From positions 47,900 through 111,899 of the forward strand of contig NTKK01000007.1 in the NCBI GenBank assembly GCA_002457675.1: a stretch of 64,000 nt of DNA, written 5' to 3'. Positions 34,867-44,177 of the stretch are shown piece by piece. The stretch's first letter is position 1, and each line of letters begins with the position of its first letter. Under the pieces are notes generated by a model. That model ran no database searches, was not told where the DNA came from, and was given only the letters and a program-made list of their open reading frames with translations. Position numbers and translations under genes: made by a program. This stretch comes from Bacteroidetes bacterium MED-G17 (lineage in GTDB: Bacteria; Bacteroidota; Bacteroidia; NS11-12g; UBA9320).

Positions 34867-36425
34867 AACTGCTTTAAAATTAAGCTTTTGTCTGCCCAAT
34901 AATCATAATATTGGATTTTCCCTTCTTCCCCTTTTTGCGCAAAAAGCAAAAAATAGTCACCTTTTTCCGGTGTTTTTTTAAATCTGACAAGATCTTTTTT
35001 ATTTTTTTCTAATTCATAAACTAGCTCATACCTCACCGGCACAGGTGTTTGTATTTTTTTGTAGAAAGACAAGAAAAACATTTCTTTTCCCATTGATTCT
35101 CGAAAATAAATGGGTTTGCCTTCTGTTTCATTGAGTATATCTATTGCAAAACGATATACTTCATCTTTAGCAAGCTCCTTTGCTTGCATTGGAAGTAGCG
35201 TTTCATTATAAATAAAACGTGCAAAAATTAGCCCAAATAAGAAAAATTGAAGCCATTTTTTAGGCAAATAGCACATGTATAATTGATAAATTATAACCGA
35301 AAAAAGCGGCACAAAAGGATAGATATAGCGATCCTTCAAGGTGCCTGAAATCAAATAAATCAACAAATTAAATCCAAGGATAAAATACAACCTACTATGC
35401 GTTTTGGAGGGTAACAGATTCTTTTTCTTAATTTTTAGATAAATAGGTATTAATACCCAAGGCAAACTCAATTTCAACAGGGTAAGCGTGTTAGATAAAA
35501 TTCCCCTAAATGCAGTAAATAAACTAGAGGAGTTGTGGCTAGCTTTTTGGCCTGATTCGCCTATGATATTGAAAATATAAGCCCAAGCATCTGCCTTTTT
35601 TCCGTAAGAATAGAAAAAACAAAACAATATCAAACAACCAACAAACAAACCAAAAATAGTTCCAAGGAAATTGAATTTTTTTCGATTTTCTCTAAACAAG
35701 AATAAAACCAAAAGAGAAATAAATTGAATAGCTAAGCTGGGTAATCCCTTTGTTAAAACACCAACTGCCATCAAAATAAAACTAACAACAAGTAGTGATT
35801 GCCTATGTTTTTTGAATGACAATAAAATCGTGAACAATTGAGCGGAAGAAATAAAAGCGTAAAATAGGTCAATTTCGCCTGCATTTATAGAACCATAAAA
35901 TAATATATCTGCGCAGCTCAAAACCATCAAGCCAGGCAAAAAACCATCTCTTGCAAAATATTTCTTCGAAAACCAAGAAACATTAATTGCAGTAAATAAA
36001 AGGAATAGCAAACCAGGAAACCTTGCAGCAAAGGCACCAAAATTTCCAAAAATCCTAAAACTTAAAACTTGCAACCAGTTAAATATAGGCGGTTTATTTA
36101 GGTAGGCCTCGTTATGGATGGTAGGCATGATGAACTCATTGTTGTATGCCATTTCCATACTTACCACAGCTCTTCTTGGCTCCTCTGCTCTGAGAGGCAT
36201 TTGCCCAGCCCTATAAAATAAAACCCAAATGCACAAGAGAAATAACCCTAAGCCTATTTTTCTTTTTTCAAGTTTTATTGCCAAAGCTGAAAAGAATACA
36301 AAACTACCACTAGCTAAAAGCTGCTCCGCACCTTTTAAGTGTAAAAACTTAAATATGAACGACATAGTGAGCAAAATCGTACCAGCCCATAAAAACTTAT
36401 TTGCTAAGGAATATATTTTTCCCAA
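34863..36425 (-). CDS. ArnT-like glycosyltransferase, GT39/PMT family (membrane GT-C)
   Basis: A 520-residue protein with about 12 membrane segments. The first extracytoplasmic loop carries P-L-R-A-E-E-P-R-R-A with PTIHNEAYLNKPPIFNWL, the pattern of ArnT-type lipid A glycosyltransferases and protein mannosyltransferases; the usual Asp-Glu pair is Glu-Glu here. Such enzymes move a sugar from a polyprenyl-phosphate carrier to lipid A or protein in the periplasm. The start is a TTG at 36425 (a stop lies four codons upstream); the first ATG (36365) would remove part of the first membrane helix. It is coupled to the MsbA-like exporter by a TTGA overlap. Confidence 0.85.
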   Translation of the reverse strand: MGKIYSLANKFLWAGTILLTMSFIFKFLHLKGAEQLLASGSFVFFSALAIKLEKRKIGLGLFLLCIWVLFYRAGQMPLRAEEPRRAVVSMEMAYNNEFIMPTIHNEAYLNKPPIFNWLQVLSFRIFGNFGAFAARFPGLLFLLFTAINVSWFSKKYFARDGFLPGLMVLSCADILFYGSINAGEIDLFYAFISSAQLFTILLSFKKHRQSLLVVSFILMAVGVLTKGLPSLAIQFISLLVLFLFRENRKKFNFLGTIFGLFVGCLILFCFFYSYGKKADAWAYIFNIIGESGQKASHNSSSLFTAFRGILSNTLTLLKLSLPWVLIPIYLKIKKKNLLPSKTHSRLYFILGFNLLIYLISGTLKDRYIYPFVPLFSVIIYQLYMCYLPKKWLQFFLFGLIFARFIYNETLLPMQAKELAKDEVYRFAIDILNETEGKPIYFRESMGKEMFFLSFYKKIQTPVPVRYELVYELEKNKKDLVRFKKTPEKGDYFLLFAQKGEEGKIQYYDYWADKSLILKQF

Positions 36426-36491
36426 AACTTTACTTTACAATATTATCTTAAGTAAAACACATTCAAGAATATTCCTTTTTTTTGTTTCAAA

Positions 36492-37058
36492 ATGGCAAAT
36501 ACATCGGATTTGAGCCGCGGCGCTTTTATAAGGCATAATAATCAGCTATGCATTGTGCAAGAATATCAGCATACTATGCCTGGAAAAGGGGGTGCTTTTT
36601 ATCAAGTAAAAATGAAAAATGCATTAACAGGAAAATCTATGGACCATAGATTTCGATCTGGAGAAAACATTGAACTTGTGAGAGTTGAAGAAAAGGAAAT
36701 GCAATATCTATACAGAGAAGGGGACAACCTTGTAATGATGGATAACCAGACCTTTGAGCAGATTAGCATTCCACAAAGTATGATTGGAGATGCTATAAAA
36801 TTTGTAAAAGAAGAAATGATTTTGAAAGTCTACCTTGACGACGACAATCCAATCATGGCAAAGGCGCCAGACAAAGTAATTTTACAAATTACTTACTCAG
36901 AACCTGGCATAAAAGGAGACACTGCAACAAATGCAACAAAACCAGCAACTTTAGAAACTGGAGCAGAAGTTAATGTGCCTCTTTTTGTCAAAGAGGGAGA
37001 GTTTATAAAAGTAAACACTGAGACCGGCGATTACGTAGAACGAGTAAAACAACCCTAA
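36492..37058 (+). CDS. efp: Translation elongation factor P
   Basis: Relieves ribosome stalling at proline stretches. Length 188. The N-terminal KOW-like domain has S-D-L-S-R-G-A-F-I-R, and the loop tip is M-P-G-K-G-G-A-F with Lys32 where modified or unmodified lysine acts. MDHRFRSGENIELVRVEEKEMQYLYREGD follows, and the C-terminal OB domain ends G-D-T-A-T-N-A-T-K-P-A-T-L-E-T-G-A-E-V. No epmA/earP modification enzyme is in the window. The gene is divergent from the glycosyltransferase and ten bases ahead of the dioxygenase-like gene. Confidence 0.97.
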   Translation: MANTSDLSRGAFIRHNNQLCIVQEYQHTMPGKGGAFYQVKMKNALTGKSMDHRFRSGENIELVRVEEKEMQYLYREGDNLVMMDNQTFEQISIPQSMIGDAIKFVKEEMILKVYLDDDNPIMAKAPDKVILQITYSEPGIKGDTATNATKPATLETGAEVNVPLFVKEGEFIKVNTETGDYVERVKQP

Positions 37059-37068
37059 ACAAGCTTAG

Positions 37069-37977
37069 ATGGCGGTAAAAAATAAACCTATATTAGAAAA
37101 ACTTCAAGAAAAATTTGGAGAAGCGAACATTGAAACTCGTTTAGCTGGCTTATTGCATGCCCAGGATATTACATATAGGGACTACATCCATACCGAAACA
37201 CTGCTCTCTTTACAAAAACCTCGAACAAAATTTCCTGATGAAATGGTCTTTATTATGTATCATCAAATTACGGAACTGTATTTTAAACTTATCCTATGGG
37301 AAATAAAACAGGTTTTTGAAGCAGATGAAAAGTTTGCCGCGCTACAAAAATGTTTTGAAAGAATCTCGAGGTATTTTGATGCCCTAAGCCATTCATTTTC
37401 GATTATGAAAAATGGTATGGAAAAAGAGCAATATATGCAATTTCGAGACACTTTAACACCTGCAAGCGGATTTCAAAGTTTTCAATATAGACTGATTGAA
37501 TTACAGAGCACGCTTCCCAAAAACCTTACTGATGTGAGGTACCGAAATGAAGAGGCAAGTGAAGCCCAAGACCTTTTGGAAAAACTATATTGGCAGACAG
37601 CAGGAAAAAAACCAAATTCCGAAAAAAAGTCTCCTCTTATAGCCAATTTTCTCAAAAAACATAGCCATGCCTTAGAGCAAGAAATTTTGCGCTCGAATGG
37701 AGGAAGAAATTTATGGAGCATTTACTCTAGTATGTCAAAAAAAGAGCAAGAAAATAAGCACCTAATTGAAACCATGAGGCATTTTGACCAAACAGCGAAT
37801 ATTACTTGGGTAATGAGCCACTACCATACAGCCAAACAATATATTGGTGAAGGAAAGGCCACCGGCGGCAGTGACTGGCAGAAATACATGCACCCTAAGT
37901 TTCAAAAAAGAATATTTTTCCCGACACTATACACAGAAAATGAAATAGCACATTGGGGTCATGACGAAGACCTATAA
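37069..37977 (+). CDS. Tryptophan 2,3-dioxygenase-like heme enzyme
   Basis: A 302-residue protein with TDO family landmarks in order: TYRDYIHTETLLSLQKPRTKFPDEMVFIMYHQITELYFKLIL (heme/substrate helix), LTPASGFQSFQYRLIELQS, and the end-of-domain A-T-G-G-S-D-W. The His in M-R-H-F-D aligns with the axial heme ligand of characterised TDO. The enzyme opens the indole ring of L-tryptophan to N-formylkynurenine. The region between the second and third motifs is less like classical TDO, and no kynurenine-pathway neighbours are present, so a related substrate is possible. It sits ten bases after efp and four before the VIT1-like gene. Confidence 0.82.
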   Translation: MAVKNKPILEKLQEKFGEANIETRLAGLLHAQDITYRDYIHTETLLSLQKPRTKFPDEMVFIMYHQITELYFKLILWEIKQVFEADEKFAALQKCFERISRYFDALSHSFSIMKNGMEKEQYMQFRDTLTPASGFQSFQYRLIELQSTLPKNLTDVRYRNEEASEAQDLLEKLYWQTAGKKPNSEKKSPLIANFLKKHSHALEQEILRSNGGRNLWSIYSSMSKKEQENKHLIETMRHFDQTANITWVMSHYHTAKQYIGEGKATGGSDWQKYMHPKFQKRIFFPTLYTENEIAHWGHDEDL

Positions 37978-37980
37978 AAC

Positions 37981-38712
37981 ATGAAACACGACGAAGGTAT
38001 TATTCACAAAAAAAATTCGAAATTCAGTCATTTAAGTGCCTATCTTGGCGAGTTTGTTTATGGTGGCATAGATGGTTGCGTGACTACTTTTGCTGTAGTT
38101 GCAGGATCTGTTGGGGCAGGCTTCAATAGCTCAATTATTATTATTCTAGGTTTTGCCAATTTACTCGCAGACGGTTTTGCAATGAGTATAGGTGCTTACT
38201 TATCTACCAAATCGGAAAAGGACAACTTTAAAAAACATAAAGACCTTGAATATTGGGAAGTAGATAATTTACCGGAGAAAGAAAAAGAAGAAATTCGAGA
38301 AATTTACCAGGCAAAGGGGTTTGAAGGAGAATTGCTCGAAAAAGTGGTGCAAGTTATTACTGCCGATAAAGACCGATGGGTAGATGTAATGATGAAAGAA
38401 GAGCTTGAAATGCACGAAGAAACCAAATCTCCTTTTATGATGGGATTGGTAACCTACTTATCATTTATAGTAATTGGGCTAATTCCATTGCTTATCTATG
38501 TTTGGGATTATCTCTATTCATTTCCTGGTAACTTATTTTTATGGACAAGTATTTTTACCGGAAGTGGTTTTGTTCTTATTGGTTGGATGAAAGCAAGAGT
38601 AACAAAAACCAACATGATAAAAGCAATCATGCAAACTTTGTCGCTAGGCGCGCTTGCTGCTATTGTATCTTTTTTTGTCGGTGATATTCTTGAAGGGCTT
38701 ATTATTAAATAA
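37981..38712 (+). CDS. VIT1/CCC1-family iron/manganese transporter
   Basis: A 243-residue membrane protein with five predicted helices: [26 protein letters not shown], then [20 protein letters not shown], the family signature, a central soluble stretch rich in Glu ([41 protein letters not shown]) that binds metal in the plant homologue VIT1, then three more helices. It would export Fe(II) or Mn(II) from the cytoplasm. The start is four bases after the dioxygenase-like gene, suggesting one transcript; a link with heme or iron is plausible but not shown. Confidence 0.9.
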   Translation: MKHDEGIIHKKNSKFSHLSAYLGEFVYGGIDGCVTTFAVVAGSVGAGFNSSIIIILGFANLLADGFAMSIGAYLSTKSEKDNFKKHKDLEYWEVDNLPEKEKEEIREIYQAKGFEGELLEKVVQVITADKDRWVDVMMKEELEMHEETKSPFMMGLVTYLSFIVIGLIPLLIYVWDYLYSFPGNLFLWTSIFTGSGFVLIGWMKARVTKTNMIKAIMQTLSLGALAAIVSFFVGDILEGLIIK

Positions 38713-38720
38713 ACCAAATT

Positions 38721-39758
38721 ATGGGTCGAAGGAAAAGAAATGAAATTTGCCTTATTGGATGTTGTCCAAGTTCGGGCAGTACTGTGCTTGCTGATGTACT
38801 TGATGCACAACCAATTTCGATGTGTGGTCCTGAATTATGCCTGTTTTCAAATCAATCCATTTACAGCAAAAAACCTGAAAATTGCATTCAATCTTTTGAT
38901 ATCTGTCCCGCCCCTTACAAAGTAAGAAATAGACCGTACTTCCATAATCTTAATTACTTTGATATGGACAAAAAGAGCTTAAAAAAACAGTTGTTAAAAG
39001 TAGGTGTTGACCAGCTTATTCAAAATTTGGCTAATGATCACTTTTTTAGCAGAAACAAACCTGGAGGAATTTTCTTCGAAAAAACTCCAGAAAATAATCA
39101 TTATGCTAGAAATTATCTTAGCCATTTTAGTAATGGTTATTACTTATTTATGGTTCGAAACCCTCTATTCGTTTACAATTCCATGCTAAAAAGAGGTTTT
39201 TCTAAAAAGTCTAGCTTGTTAAATTGGTTTATAGAAGCTTATCTTTTTATCGCTTTAAAAAAAGATAAGCGTGTTTTAAGTATCAAATACGAAGATTTTG
39301 TCAAAAACCCTTTTAAAACAAGTGAATCCATTTTAAAGAAGTTAAATCCGAGTTTAGTACTTAGTGAAACTGAAATTAAAAATAACTACCTAAATGATAA
39401 GCATCGTACAGACGCTATTAAGCGACCAGAGAGCTGGAGTATCGAGAACAATAAGGCCATAATTAATGGGAACAAAAAGGAAATAGATGAAGAAATTAAA
39501 CGCCAGTTTTCCCTCATTAAAAACTTAAAAATTCACGATAAATTTGCAGCCAGACTTAAGTTTAAATCATTAACATTTATGGAAATAATAGAATATTTTG
39601 GTTACCATACCGAGCTTAGTGATTTATTCCAAGAATATAAATTTGAAGACAGAAGCTTCGCAAAAATTGATTGGATAAAAGCACTTAAAAGTTTAAGATA
39701 TAATAATTTCAATTTACTTGATAGCGCCATAATTGCTCACCCAGCTCAAGTCATCTAA
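38721..39758 (+). CDS. Sulfotransferase family protein
   Basis: A 345-residue protein with the PAPS-binding loop C-C-P-S-S-G-S-T (14-21) in a Rossmann-like start (ICLIGCCPSSGSTVLADVLDAQP) and the 3'-phosphate motif FMVRNPLFVYNSMLKRGF near residue 140. VLSIKYEDFVKNPFKTSESILKKL is another family segment. It would move sulfate from PAPS to a sugar or peptide acceptor. There is no signal peptide. It is eight bases after the transporter gene and three before asnB, and with asnB and the GT4 gene forms a block that looks like glycan modification. Its composition is very Lys/Asn/Phe-rich. Confidence 0.85.
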   Translation: MGRRKRNEICLIGCCPSSGSTVLADVLDAQPISMCGPELCLFSNQSIYSKKPENCIQSFDICPAPYKVRNRPYFHNLNYFDMDKKSLKKQLLKVGVDQLIQNLANDHFFSRNKPGGIFFEKTPENNHYARNYLSHFSNGYYLFMVRNPLFVYNSMLKRGFSKKSSLLNWFIEAYLFIALKKDKRVLSIKYEDFVKNPFKTSESILKKLNPSLVLSETEIKNNYLNDKHRTDAIKRPESWSIENNKAIINGNKKEIDEEIKRQFSLIKNLKIHDKFAARLKFKSLTFMEIIEYFGYHTELSDLFQEYKFEDRSFAKIDWIKALKSLRYNNFNLLDSAIIAHPAQVI

Positions 39759-39761
39759 AGT

Positions 39762-41621
39762 ATGTGTGGATTTAATTTGCTCTTTTCTAATTCGTACTAT
39801 TTTGAAGGTAAACACATTCAAAAAATGAATGATGCAATCAAACATAGAGGACCTGACGATGAAGGGTTTATATCATTAGACCAAAAATATAAATCAAACT
39901 TTTTTTTTGGTGAGGATTCGCAAAGCAAGGAGACAGAGCATATTTCAAAAGCCTCAAAATCAAACTTTTTTTTAGGGCATAGAAGGTTATCCATAATGGA
40001 TACTAAAGCTTCTGGATACCAACCAATGCTTAAGGACAACAGATACGTGTTGGTCTTTAATGGAGAAATTTACAACTATCTTGAAATTGCAGAAAAACTA
40101 AATTTCCAACCAAATAATGATTCTGAAGTTATTATTGAAGCCTATAAGAAGTGGGGTGAAAATTGTGTTAATCAATTTAATGGAATGTGGGCTTTTTGTC
40201 TCATTGACCTAGAAAAAGAAACCCTGTTTATTTCAAGAGATCGCTTCGGGATAAAACCGCTGTATTATTGTTTCCAAGATGGTAAATTGGCCATTGCTTC
40301 TGAGATAAAAAGTATACTTCATACTGGCTTATTCAAAATTAAAACCGATCAAAAACAATGTTTATCTTATTTGGCCAATGGATCAGAAGAGTATTCAATA
40401 AGTACTTTATTTTCAGAGGTTTATAAATTTCCTAAAGCATCTTATGTTAGCATTTCTTTATCTGACTTATCAACCTTCCCCAAAGGAAAGCCAACTGTTT
40501 TTTGGGACATAAGTACAATAAAAGATGCACCAAACCGCAAGAAAAGTTATTTTGACTTGTTAAAATCCTCTGTTGAACTAAGACTTCGATCAAAAGTAAA
40601 AGTCGGCTCAGCTCTTTCAGGTGGTCTTGACAGCAGTTCTATAGTTTCGATAGTAAATGAACTTAGAAAAGATTCAAAAATTGAACAGCATACCTTCTCA
40701 ACAGTCTACAACAATGATGAATCCAAATCGGCAGATGAATCATTTTTTATTAACGAATTAGTCAGTACACTCTCGTTAAAATCGCATAAAATAGAACCAA
40801 AACTTGAAACCTTAATTGAAGACCATCAAAAGCTAATTTATATACATGATACACCTCCAAATGGTATTATGATAGCTGCTTATAATACATTTAAGTTAGT
40901 TGGCCGCACAGATGTAAAAGTCACCCTTGATGGGCAAGGTGCTGATGAAATTTTAGCTGGTTACCTTAAGTATATTCCAAATTTTTTAATTCATTCAAAA
41001 TCTTTAAATAAAAATGACATCCTATCTTTACTCAAAATTCCAAGAGCAAAATCATATGTCGAGACAGGTTTAAAGTATAGAAGATTTAGACCAATTTTAT
41101 CGACAACAATTTTTAAGAAATTTTATCATTTTTGCTATAACAAACCTTTCCTTAAATCTCTCCCTTTAAAGGAACGTTTGATTTATGATATCAACCATAA
41201 TTTATGTAATCTGATTCATTATTTGGATAGAAATTCTATGGCATTTTCTGTTGAATCTAGAACACCATTTCTTGATTTTAGACTTGTAGAGTACTTAATA
41301 GACTTGGATGGGAAAGAACTAATTTCAAAAGGCTGGACAAAATTTGTTGCTCGAAAAGCAATGGAAAAGAAATTGCCCAAAAGTATTGTTTGGCGTGTAG
41401 ACAAAATGGGTTGGGAAAATCCCACAAATTTTTATTTCAATGGGCCCTTAAAAACCTATATCATGGATACAATAAATAATTCAGAAATATTGTCTATACT
41501 CAAGAAAGACTGCGCGATATCTGAATCCAATTTTAACGCATTTAGCGCAGATGAACTTTCAAGAATGTTGAACTTGAGCATCTGGTATAACACATTTAGA
41601 CCTTTTATGATAAATGACTAA
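39762..41621 (+). CDS. AsnB-type glutamine amidotransferase (asparagine synthase family)
   Basis: A 619-residue class II amidotransferase. Catalytic Cys2 (M-C-G-F), R-G-P-D-D-E-G (29-35), L-G-H-R-R-L (71-76) and F-N-G-E-I-Y-N-Y (99-106) form the glutaminase; the synthetase domain has the PP-loop S-G-G-L-D-S-S (286-292), L-D-G-Q-G-A-D-E and MAFSVESRTPFLDFRLVEYL. The spacing between RGPDDEG and GHRRL is longer than in E. coli AsnB, as in AsnB paralogues of polysaccharide clusters. Its setting between a sulfotransferase and a glycosyltransferase favours amidation of a surface sugar (for example a uronic acid) over asparagine supply, but housekeeping use cannot be excluded, so I give no symbol. 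It overlaps the GT4 gene by 8 bases. Confidence 0.87.
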   Translation: MCGFNLLFSNSYYFEGKHIQKMNDAIKHRGPDDEGFISLDQKYKSNFFFGEDSQSKETEHISKASKSNFFLGHRRLSIMDTKASGYQPMLKDNRYVLVFNGEIYNYLEIAEKLNFQPNNDSEVIIEAYKKWGENCVNQFNGMWAFCLIDLEKETLFISRDRFGIKPLYYCFQDGKLAIASEIKSILHTGLFKIKTDQKQCLSYLANGSEEYSISTLFSEVYKFPKASYVSISLSDLSTFPKGKPTVFWDISTIKDAPNRKKSYFDLLKSSVELRLRSKVKVGSALSGGLDSSSIVSIVNELRKDSKIEQHTFSTVYNNDESKSADESFFINELVSTLSLKSHKIEPKLETLIEDHQKLIYIHDTPPNGIMIAAYNTFKLVGRTDVKVTLDGQGADEILAGYLKYIPNFLIHSKSLNKNDILSLLKIPRAKSYVETGLKYRRFRPILSTTIFKKFYHFCYNKPFLKSLPLKERLIYDINHNLCNLIHYLDRNSMAFSVESRTPFLDFRLVEYLIDLDGKELISKGWTKFVARKAMEKKLPKSIVWRVDKMGWENPTNFYFNGPLKTYIMDTINNSEILSILKKDCAISESNFNAFSADELSRMLNLSIWYNTFRPFMIND

Positions 41622-42828
41622 ATCCATTGGAATATTCGTTGACAACAATTTTAATCATGATATTAGAGTAAATCGTCAAGTATTCCAATACATAAGGCTT
41701 GGTTATAAAGTTTGCGTTCTATGTTTTGAATACACTTCAAAAGATTCAAAATATGACGACAATCATCCCTTTGATATCTGTAGAATTAGACTATCCAAAA
41801 AGATAAGAAATGGATTAAAAATTTTAGATGGAAGAACAAACATATATTATCATTTGACCCGTTATTTGGTCGGTAATTTTTTGAAGTCTTATAAAGTTGA
41901 CCTATTACATGTGCATGATTTATATTTAAGTAAACCCAGTGCAGCAGCAATCAAAAAAAATGCAAAACATATCGCCTTAATCGTTGACCTTCACGAAAAT
42001 TATCCAGAAGCTGTTAAGCACTACGCTGCAAATATGAAGACATTGACTAAGTGGTTTTTTAATTCTATAAGGTGGAAAAAAAAGGAAAAAAGTTATCTGA
42101 CTTGTTGCCAAGCGATAGTTACCTTAAGCACTGATTTTAAAAATCAACTCATTAAGAGAAATCCGGAGATCAAAAACCACAAATTCATTTCTCTTCCAAA
42201 CTATTTGGATATTGCAAAATTTGAAACCAAACAACAAGCCAAAAAAGTAGTATTGGATTGGAAAAATCCTGAAAATCCAGTCTTTGTGTATTTTGGTGTA
42301 ATTGCAAAACGAAGAGGTGTTAACCTCACAATCGAAGCATTTAACCACCTTCATCTTGAAGGTATTAAGCCAAACTTGCTTTTAATCGGCCCGATTGATA
42401 AAACTGAAACTATATTGTTTCAAAAAGATTCTATTTTCCTAAAAAATAACGGTGCTATTCAACATATCCCCTGGATAGATATAAGTGAACTGAAGTCGTA
42501 TTTGAATTTGGCAGATGTTGCATTATGCCCACTTGAAAAAAATAAACAGCATGAGAGTGGCATTGCGAATAAGATTTTTCAGTATATGTACTGTTCCTTA
42601 CCAATTATCAGCTCCAGTTGTAAACCACAACAAGATTTGATAGAGGAAAACCAAATAGGTTCTATTTTCCACGATTTGAACAGTTATAAAAATGCAATCA
42701 AAAAACACTTTGATCATGAGTTAAATTCCAAAATGGGGAAACGAGCCCTACAATCACTCAAAGAAAAATATGACTATCAAACAACTGACAACAGACTAAA
42801 AAATCTAATTGATATTTTAATCACTTAA
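41614..42828 (+). CDS. Glycosyltransferase family 4 type
   Basis: A 404-residue GT-B protein. The N-terminal half starts IGIFVDNNFNHDIRVNRQVFQYIRLGYKV, as in GT4 enzymes acting on capsule or O-antigen sugars, with LLHVHDLYLSKPS and LIVDLHENYPE. The C-terminal half has VFVYFGVIAKRRGVNLTIEAF, LLLIGPIDK, the nucleotide-sugar part ESGIANKIFQYMYCSLPIISSS (E-x7-E equivalent partly altered: an Asn-Lys-Ile-Phe-Gln-Tyr stretch) and ends near residue 404. The sugar and acceptor are unknown. It closes the sulfotransferase-AsnB-GT4 block and is convergent with the MATE gene, overlapping it by 12 bases. Confidence 0.85.
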   Translation: MTKSIGIFVDNNFNHDIRVNRQVFQYIRLGYKVCVLCFEYTSKDSKYDDNHPFDICRIRLSKKIRNGLKILDGRTNIYYHLTRYLVGNFLKSYKVDLLHVHDLYLSKPSAAAIKKNAKHIALIVDLHENYPEAVKHYAANMKTLTKWFFNSIRWKKKEKSYLTCCQAIVTLSTDFKNQLIKRNPEIKNHKFISLPNYLDIAKFETKQQAKKVVLDWKNPENPVFVYFGVIAKRRGVNLTIEAFNHLHLEGIKPNLLLIGPIDKTETILFQKDSIFLKNNGAIQHIPWIDISELKSYLNLADVALCPLEKNKQHESGIANKIFQYMYCSLPIISSSCKPQQDLIEENQIGSIFHDLNSYKNAIKKHFDHELNSKMGKRALQSLKEKYDYQTTDNRLKNLIDILIT

Positions 42829-44154
42829 AAACTTCAAATTTTTCTTAAGCCAAAAAAAGCTAACCAATGTTGCCAATGACTCGCCTATTGGGAATGAAAA
42901 CCATATTCCTTTAATACCCATAAAAGTTGGCAAAATCATCACTAAAGGAATCATAAATAATCCTTGACGATACAACGTAAGCCATAAAGCTTGTTTGGGT
43001 TTGCCGATAGATTGAAAATATGCACTTGCATTAAACCCAATTCCTATGATTGGCATTGCCAAAAAAACCAATCGCATCGCAAATGGTGTTTGGCCCTGCA
43101 AAAAATTGTCATCTGTAAAAAATTGTGTAATATATTCAGCAAACAATAAGATAATTAAATATAAACTTATCGAGGTTACAATACTCCACCTATTTGCCAA
43201 TCTTACAACTTGCCTCACTCGATTGTATTTTTTTGCGCCATAATTAAACCCAACAATAGGCATAAACCCTTGCATGATACCAATTATTGGGAAGGAAATA
43301 AACAAAGTGAGACTTCTTATGATGCCATAAACAGAAATAGCGGTAGAGCCACCATAATACTTTAGGCTATTGTTCAAAAAAATAGCTAGGATACTAAATG
43401 CCGCTTGCCTTACTAAAGTTATTAAACCTATTGAAGATATTTCACTTACTATCCCTTTATCGAAATTTAATTTAGCACTTCCAAGTTTTAGTCCTGGATT
43501 TCCAAATGAAAAATAAAAAAACGTGAACAAACCACTGCTTAAATAACCAAATGCAGTTGCCCATGCAGCTCCAGCAATTCCCAAATTAAAAACACCAATT
43601 AAAATTGGATCTAAAACTATATTGCTTATTGCAGGAATAATCAAACTCATCATTGCTACCTTAGGCTTATTTAATGCTCTTAGCACATTATTGCTCATCA
43701 TTGCCCAACCAAGAAACAAAATACTTGGTGTCACTATTTGGTAATACGACAACGCAAATGGCATTATCTCTTGGTTGCAGCCAAACCACTGAAGGACATA
43801 CCTTCTTCCAAGTAAACCCAAAGCGACAAATGAGACCAACAAACATAGGGTAAGTGAAATTTGTGTGCCGTATGCTTTTTGTGCTTTTTCGTTTTCGCCT
43901 GCACCAATTGCTCTTGATATAACTGAGGCGCCTCCAACGCCAATGGCCATACCAAAAGCAGCAATAAGAAATACTATTGGCATAACAATACTAACAGCTG
44001 CTATTGCTAATTTTCCTATAAAATGGCTCACGAAGAAAGTATCAACAATTGCGTAAATGCTCATAACCAAAAAACCAATAGAGGCAGGAGCAGCCTGACT
44101 AAATAGCAGTCTGCCCAAAGGTTCATTACCTAGTTTTTGATTTGTATTATGCAA
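42817..44154 (-). CDS. MATE family efflux transporter
   Basis: A 445-residue protein with twelve predicted membrane helices in two similar halves. Typical MATE segments: GNEPLGRLLFSQAAPASIGFLVMSIYAIVDTFFVSHFIG, the second-helix GMAIGVGGASVISRAIGAGE, and in the second half IGIMQGFMPIVGFNYGAKKYNRVRQ. MATE proteins export drugs or metabolites with Na+ or H+; the substrate is unknown here. The only candidate start is a TTG at 44154. The gene is 23 bases after proS and probably co-transcribed with it. Confidence 0.92.
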   Translation of the reverse strand: MHNTNQKLGNEPLGRLLFSQAAPASIGFLVMSIYAIVDTFFVSHFIGKLAIAAVSIVMPIVFLIAAFGMAIGVGGASVISRAIGAGENEKAQKAYGTQISLTLCLLVSFVALGLLGRRYVLQWFGCNQEIMPFALSYYQIVTPSILFLGWAMMSNNVLRALNKPKVAMMSLIIPAISNIVLDPILIGVFNLGIAGAAWATAFGYLSSGLFTFFYFSFGNPGLKLGSAKLNFDKGIVSEISSIGLITLVRQAAFSILAIFLNNSLKYYGGSTAISVYGIIRSLTLFISFPIIGIMQGFMPIVGFNYGAKKYNRVRQVVRLANRWSIVTSISLYLIILLFAEYITQFFTDDNFLQGQTPFAMRLVFLAMPIIGIGFNASAYFQSIGKPKQALWLTLYRQGLFMIPLVMILPTFMGIKGIWFSFPIGESLATLVSFFWLKKNLKFLSD

Positions 44155-44177
44155 TTGCAGTTTTATGTTATTCTAAC

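Noticed and set aside
39888..39975. Short direct repeat (AAATCAAAC plus T run) coding KSNFF twice in the AsnB-type protein
   Set aside because: The loop between RGPDDEG and GHRRL is known to be long in polysaccharide-cluster AsnB proteins, and the repeated bases are low-complexity; it does not show a separate event.
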